Positions 7,045 through 9,920 of a DNA stretch of 9,920 bases are shown here, piece after piece. Origin of the DNA: CAZVIK01 sp964627045 (GTDB lineage: Bacteria; Acidobacteriota; Terriglobia; Bryobacterales; Bryobacteraceae). Made by a program: the position numbers and the translations under genes. The notes beneath the pieces were generated by a model that saw only the letters and a program-made list of their open reading frames with translations, was not told the origin of the DNA and ran no database searches. The stretch covers positions 1 to 9,920 of the forward strand of contig CAZVIK010000153.1 of the NCBI GenBank assembly GCA_964627045.1. Reading direction: 5' to 3'. The first letter of the stretch is position 1; each line of letters starts with the position of its first letter.

Positions 7045-8514
7045 GTGGCATCGCCGTTAGTCGTAACGAAGATCCGGCCGCAGCGGGCCAAGGCCGCGCG
7101 CGCGGTGCATTCGACCGCGCAGCCGCTGGCGACCGGCGCGGTGTTGTTTGCGGGCGACGCGCTGGCGCTGGCGCTGGCGGGCTGGGTGGGTTACTTCCTG
7201 TGGAGCCGGGTCAATCAGGGGATCGGGCCGGAGTTCGCGGTGCAACTGCTGCCCGCGCTGGCGCTCTCGCTGGTGGTTTACGCGTGTTGGGGGCTGTACC
7301 CGGGGGCGGGGCTGAGCCCGGTGGAGGAACTGCGGCGGCTGGTGCTGGGGACGACGACGGTGTGGCTGGCATCCACCGCGGCGATCTTCCTTTCCAAAGA
7401 GGGAACCAGCTACTCGCGCGGCGTGGTAGTGGCGGCGTGGCTATGTTCGGCGGGCTTGGTGCCGCTCGCCCGGGCGGTGTTGCGCAAGGCGCTGGCGCGG
7501 CAGGCCTGGTGGGGCGTGCCGGTGCTGGTGCTGGGAGCCGGGCGGACCGGGCGTATGCTGGCCGGAAACCTGAAGGCCAACCCGGAGTGCGGGCTGAGGC
7601 CGGTGGCTTATCTCGACGACGATCCCGAAAAGGGCGGCGTGCACTGCGGCGTGCCGGTGGCGGGGCCGCTGGAGATGGCGCCCGAACTGGCGGCGAAGTT
7701 GGGCGTCAAGCAGGCGATCCTGGCGATGCCGGAGATCGGCGGGCGGCAACTGTCGGAGGTCCTGGAGCGCGTGGGCACGCCGTTCTCCAGGCTGATCGTA
7801 GTGCCGGACATGCTTGGGATCGCGACGCTGTGGGTGTCGCCGAAAGACCTGTCGGGGGTGCTGGGGTTGGAGGTGCGTCAGAACCTGCTGATGCCCGCCA
7901 ACCGGTGGCTGAAGCGTGCGATGGACGTGGCCCTGGCCGTGGCGCTGGGGGCGCCTGCTCTGGCGGTGGTGGCGGCGGCGGCGGTGTGGATCAAGCGGGC
8001 CAGCCCGGGCCCGGCGTTCTACCGGCAGGAGCGCGAGGGCAAAGACGGCCGTCGCATACGGGTGGCGAAGCTGCGTACCATGCATCTGGACTCCGAGAGT
8101 CTGCTGCACAGGCACCTCGCCGAGAACGAGGCGGCGAGGCACGAGTGGCAGGAGCACTTTAAGCTCAGGGAAGATCCCCGCGTTGTACCGGGCATCGGGC
8201 GCTGGCTGCGCAAGACGAGCCTGGACGAGTTGCCGCAATTGTGGAGCGTGCTGAAGGGCGAGATGAGCCTGGTGGGGCCGCGGCCTTTCCCCTACTATCA
8301 CCTGGACGGGTTTGAGGCGGGGTTCCGCGCGCTGCGCGGGCGCGTGGTACCCGGGTTGACGGGTTTGTGGCAGGTGTCGGGGCGCAGTAACGGCGACCTG
8401 GCGGTGCAAGAGGCCATGGACACCTACTACATCCGCAACTGGTCGCCGTGGCTGGATCTGCACATCCTGGCGCGAACCGTGTACGTCGTCGCCGCCGGAA
8501 AAGGCGCCTACTGA
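7045..8514 (+). CDS. wbaP: Undecaprenyl-phosphate sugar-1-phosphate transferase, WbaP type
   Basis: A 489-residue membrane enzyme that would start repeat-unit synthesis by moving hexose-1-phosphate (galactose in characterised WbaP) from UDP-sugar to undecaprenyl phosphate. It has N-terminal membrane segments (about 30-150) with the WbaP-like stretch GLYPGAGLSPVEELRR (83-98), then a Rossmann-like middle domain starting VLVLGAGRTGR (160-170). The link GIATLWVSPKDLSGVLGLE (258-276) is followed by the C-terminal catalytic bacterial sugar transferase domain. That domain has KRAMD (290-294), KLRTMH (342-347), the long WbaP-style insert to DPRVVPGIG, SLDELPQLW with the D394-E395 catalytic pair, SLVGPRP (408-414), GLTGLWQVSGR (437-447) and the ending GKGAY. 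GTG 7045 is the start, with GAGGG at 7029-7033 and GAAAG at 7036-7040 ahead of it. It is the most GC-biased gene by eye. Galactose specificity is inferred from the family, not shown. Confidence 0.9.
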   Translation: MASPLVVTKIRPQRAKAARAVHSTAQPLATGAVLFAGDALALALAGWVGYFLWSRVNQGIGPEFAVQLLPALALSLVVYACWGLYPGAGLSPVEELRRLVLGTTTVWLASTAAIFLSKEGTSYSRGVVVAAWLCSAGLVPLARAVLRKALARQAWWGVPVLVLGAGRTGRMLAGNLKANPECGLRPVAYLDDDPEKGGVHCGVPVAGPLEMAPELAAKLGVKQAILAMPEIGGRQLSEVLERVGTPFSRLIVVPDMLGIATLWVSPKDLSGVLGLEVRQNLLMPANRWLKRAMDVALAVALGAPALAVVAAAAVWIKRASPGPAFYRQEREGKDGRRIRVAKLRTMHLDSESLLHRHLAENEAARHEWQEHFKLREDPRVVPGIGRWLRKTSLDELPQLWSVLKGEMSLVGPRPFPYYHLDGFEAGFRALRGRVVPGLTGLWQVSGRSNGDLAVQEAMDTYYIRNWSPWLDLHILARTVYVVAAGKGAY

Positions 8515-8612
8515 GCGGGGGGCTCTCCGGTTGGGGCCGAGGGGGCCGGAGGTGCGCTTGGTGTGAAGGCGCGGCGCGCAGCAGCGAGCACGCCACCGGG
8601 GAGCGGCGGGCG

Positions 8613-8618
8613 TATAAT
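8613..8618 (+). promoter_or_regulatory. -10 promoter element (TATAAT)
   Basis: A perfect TATAAT in an otherwise very GC-rich spacer, 67 bases before the start codon at 8686. No convincing -35 is seen about 17 bases upstream (ACGCCA at 8590-8595). It suggests that the last gene is transcribed on its own, with a start near 8625. Confidence 0.5.
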
Positions 8619-8623
8619 GATTC

Positions 8624-8671
8624 CCGGCCCACGGTGGACCGTGCGCCTCACTTGCCTTCGCCGTGGGCCGG
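8624..8671 (+). promoter_or_regulatory. Strong stem-loop in the 5' leader, just before the ribosome-binding site
   Basis: CCGGCCCACGG (8624-8634) is exactly complementary to CCGTGGGCCGG (8661-8671). Pairing continues inward for four more positions, two of them G-U, giving a 15-bp stem with an 18-base loop (8639-8656). It begins about where a transcript from the TATAAT at 8613 would start and ends two bases before AGGAG at 8674. No T-run follows, so it does not look like a classical terminator. An mRNA-stabilising or translation-controlling 5' hairpin fits better, but this is inference. Confidence 0.6.
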
Positions 8672-8673
8672 AC

Positions 8674-8678
8674 AGGAG
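8674..8678 (+). promoter_or_regulatory. Ribosome-binding site AGGAG deciding the start at 8686
   Basis: AGGAG sits seven bases before ATG 8686 and is the clearest Shine-Dalgarno in the window. It fixes the start of the last gene, directly ahead of a signal-peptide-like sequence. Confidence 0.8.
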
Positions 8679-8685
8679 ACGGTTC

Positions 8686-9920
8686 ATGCGCGTATTGGGT
8701 TCTTTGCTCAGTCTCTTACTGGCTCTGCCGTGCTGGGGCCAGTTTTCGTATCCCTCATCGGCGTCCACGCGCGTCTACCTGGGGCACCTGGTGGACGGCG
8801 GGCCGGCCGGACAGAAGTGGACAACCACGATGATTCTCTCCGGCGCGGGCACCGAGTATGCCACGCCGGTCCAAGTGTCTTTCTACGACGATGGCGGAGC
8901 GCCGCTGGCGCTTGACTTCGGGCAGGGTGCGGCGACGACGCTCACCGTGACCTTGCCGGCGGGCGGGACGGTGGTTCGAACCAGCAAGGGGACTTCGACG
9001 GCGACCTTGCAGGGATGGGCGATCGTCGAGTCCTTCGATACGCCGCCGTCGACGCCGGCGGGGCATGTTACGGCCAGCCTTCTCTACCGGGCGCAACTTG
9101 GAACCACCAACTGGTGGGACGTGGCGACGGCCGGGACAGGATCGACGTTCTTCTACAGTTCCTTTGGAACACGGGACCTGGGCGTCGCGGTGGCGAACCC
9201 CAGCACAACGGCGACGATCAATTTGAAGGTCACCGCGCGAAACCAGGATGGGACGCCGGCGGGCGGCCCATGGACGGTGCAACTGCCGCCGCGCGGTCAC
9301 AGGGCGTGGACGCTGTACAACCCGCCCACCAACCTCAATGACTTCACGGGCACGATCCAGATCAGCCCGGCCGACGCGACGCCGCGGGGATTTGTGGCGT
9401 TGACCCTGAACTACCGCGACCCGGTAATGTCACCGCTGCCGCCCGGCCAAACCGACTATCCGGCGCCGCACGACCGCCGTCCATGGGACATCGGGCTGAA
9501 GGTGCGGCAGTCGGCGGTGCAGATGATCCGGGACGGCATCGCATTCACGTACATTCCTCAGGCGCCGGAGACCATCGCCGACCACATGGCCATGCTGGGG
9601 CTGGAGGTCGACAGCGACGCCACCTTGTCGGCGTCGTTTCAAGCGGGCGACGGCAAGGTGCACGTCAGCAACGGCCTCATCGAGGCACTAGGAAACAATG
9701 ACGCGGCGCTGGCGTTCCTTCTGGGGCACATGCTCGCGCACGGAGTGATGCACTACGACGGGATTCCCACGACCGGGATCTTCGCCAACAACCCGGAGTT
9801 GATCGGGGACACCGCGGGACTGGCGCTCTTGATTTGGGGAGGATTCGATCCGGGAGGCGGCGCGGATTTCTTCGCGCGGCTGCAATACGCGAACCTGCAA
9901 GGGCTACCGTTGGCCACGGC
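8686..9920 (+). CDS. Secreted protein: beta-sandwich surface module plus M48-peptidase-like domain with altered HExxH (3' end outside window)
   Basis: The frame is open from ATG 8686 to the window end, giving 411 residues with no stop. Residues 1-19 look like a signal peptide (MRVLGSLLSLLLALPCWGQ). Residues about 20-265 are Thr/Gly/Pro-rich and appear to hold two similar beta-rich units (QVSFYDDGGAPLALDFG at about 63-79, later LKVTARNQDGTPAGGP), like a module I recall from secreted acidobacterial proteins. Residues from about 275 resemble an M48 metallopeptidase: GKVHVSNGLIEAL, then AFLLGHMLAHGVMH with H348 and H352 kept but Met349 where the catalytic Glu belongs. ELIGD follows, with E371 in the place of the third zinc ligand, and then GGFDPGGGADFFARL. 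M48 enzymes of the BepA/YfgC kind work in the periplasm on outer-membrane proteins. This copy may bind zinc but is unlikely to cut by the usual mechanism. It has its own promoter, hairpin and ribosome-binding site. Confidence 0.8.
   Translation, partial: MRVLGSLLSLLLALPCWGQFSYPSSASTRVYLGHLVDGGPAGQKWTTTMILSGAGTEYATPVQVSFYDDGGAPLALDFGQGAATTLTVTLPAGGTVVRTSKGTSTATLQGWAIVESFDTPPSTPAGHVTASLLYRAQLGTTNWWDVATAGTGSTFFYSSFGTRDLGVAVANPSTTATINLKVTARNQDGTPAGGPWTVQLPPRGHRAWTLYNPPTNLNDFTGTIQISPADATPRGFVALTLNYRDPVMSPLPPGQTDYPAPHDRRPWDIGLKVRQSAVQMIRDGIAFTYIPQAPETIADHMAMLGLEVDSDATLSASFQAGDGKVHVSNGLIEALGNNDAALAFLLGHMLAHGVMHYDGIPTTGIFANNPELIGDTAGLALLIWGGFDPGGGADFFARLQYANLQGLPLAT

Noticed and set aside
8525..8551. 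Inverted repeat CTCCGG/CCGGAG after wbaP as a terminator
   Set aside because: The stem is only six bases with a 15-base loop and no T-run follows.
8448..8915. Open frame across the end of wbaP and the start of the last gene
   Set aside because: It is out of frame with both wbaP and the signal-peptide-bearing frame at 8686, and its translation has no recognisable features.
1..9920. CRISPR arrays, tRNA or rRNA genes, transposases, phage genes or defence systems
   Set aside because: No regularly spaced repeats, RNA-gene motifs, transposase motifs or defence-type domains were seen on either strand.

Overview
The window is about 9.9 kb of high-GC, densely packed DNA with every recognisable gene on the + strand. 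It carries part of a bacterial surface-polysaccharide (exopolysaccharide or O-antigen-like) locus followed by the start of a secreted-protein gene. The best guess for the host is an acidobacterium of the Bryobacterales/Solibacter type. The reasons are the style of the WbaP/GT4/WecG set and, above all, the last gene: its N-terminal half resembles a secreted beta-sandwich module that I associate with Solibacter-like genomes. This is recognition from memory, not a search. Two runs of ten N (3733-3742, 6911-6920) show a draft scaffold.

Layout. 1-548: 3' end of a family-4 glycosyltransferase (GT4). 545-1945: Wzx-like flippase, joined to it by a GTGA overlap. 2030-3574: Wzy/WaaL-type O-antigen ligase or polymerase. 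3571-4809: a GT4, joined by an ATGA overlap and interrupted by the first N run. 4903-6132: a second, paralogous GT4. 6053-6850: WecG/TagA/CpsF-family glycosyltransferase, overlapping the second GT4 by up to 80 bp. 6851-7044: intergenic, with the second N run, a 15-bp direct repeat on both sides of it, a possible -10 box and a possible leader hairpin. 7045-8514: WbaP-type initiating sugar-phosphate transferase. 8515-8685: intergenic, with a perfect TATAAT and a 15-bp stem-loop just before a strong ribosome-binding site. 8686 to the window end: secreted two-part protein ending in an M48-metallopeptidase-like domain whose HExxH motif reads HMLAH.

How the genes fit. WbaP would start repeat-unit synthesis by moving a sugar-1-phosphate onto undecaprenyl phosphate. 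The WecG-family enzyme and the GT4 enzymes would extend the unit on the cytoplasmic face. The flippase would move it across the membrane, and the Wzy/WaaL-type protein would polymerise or ligate it in the periplasm. Chain-length control and export genes (Wzz/Wzc/Wza types) are not seen here and may lie outside. The last gene appears to have its own promoter and need not belong to the pathway.

Main points for a second look: the apparently catalytically altered M48 domain fused to an acidobacterial surface module; the hairpin at the predicted 5' end of its mRNA; strong internal evidence that the first N run is a false gap with an 8-bp duplicated contig end; and the tandem GT4 pair, whose 3' ends look more alike than the rest. 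I did not find a clearly new multi-gene system.
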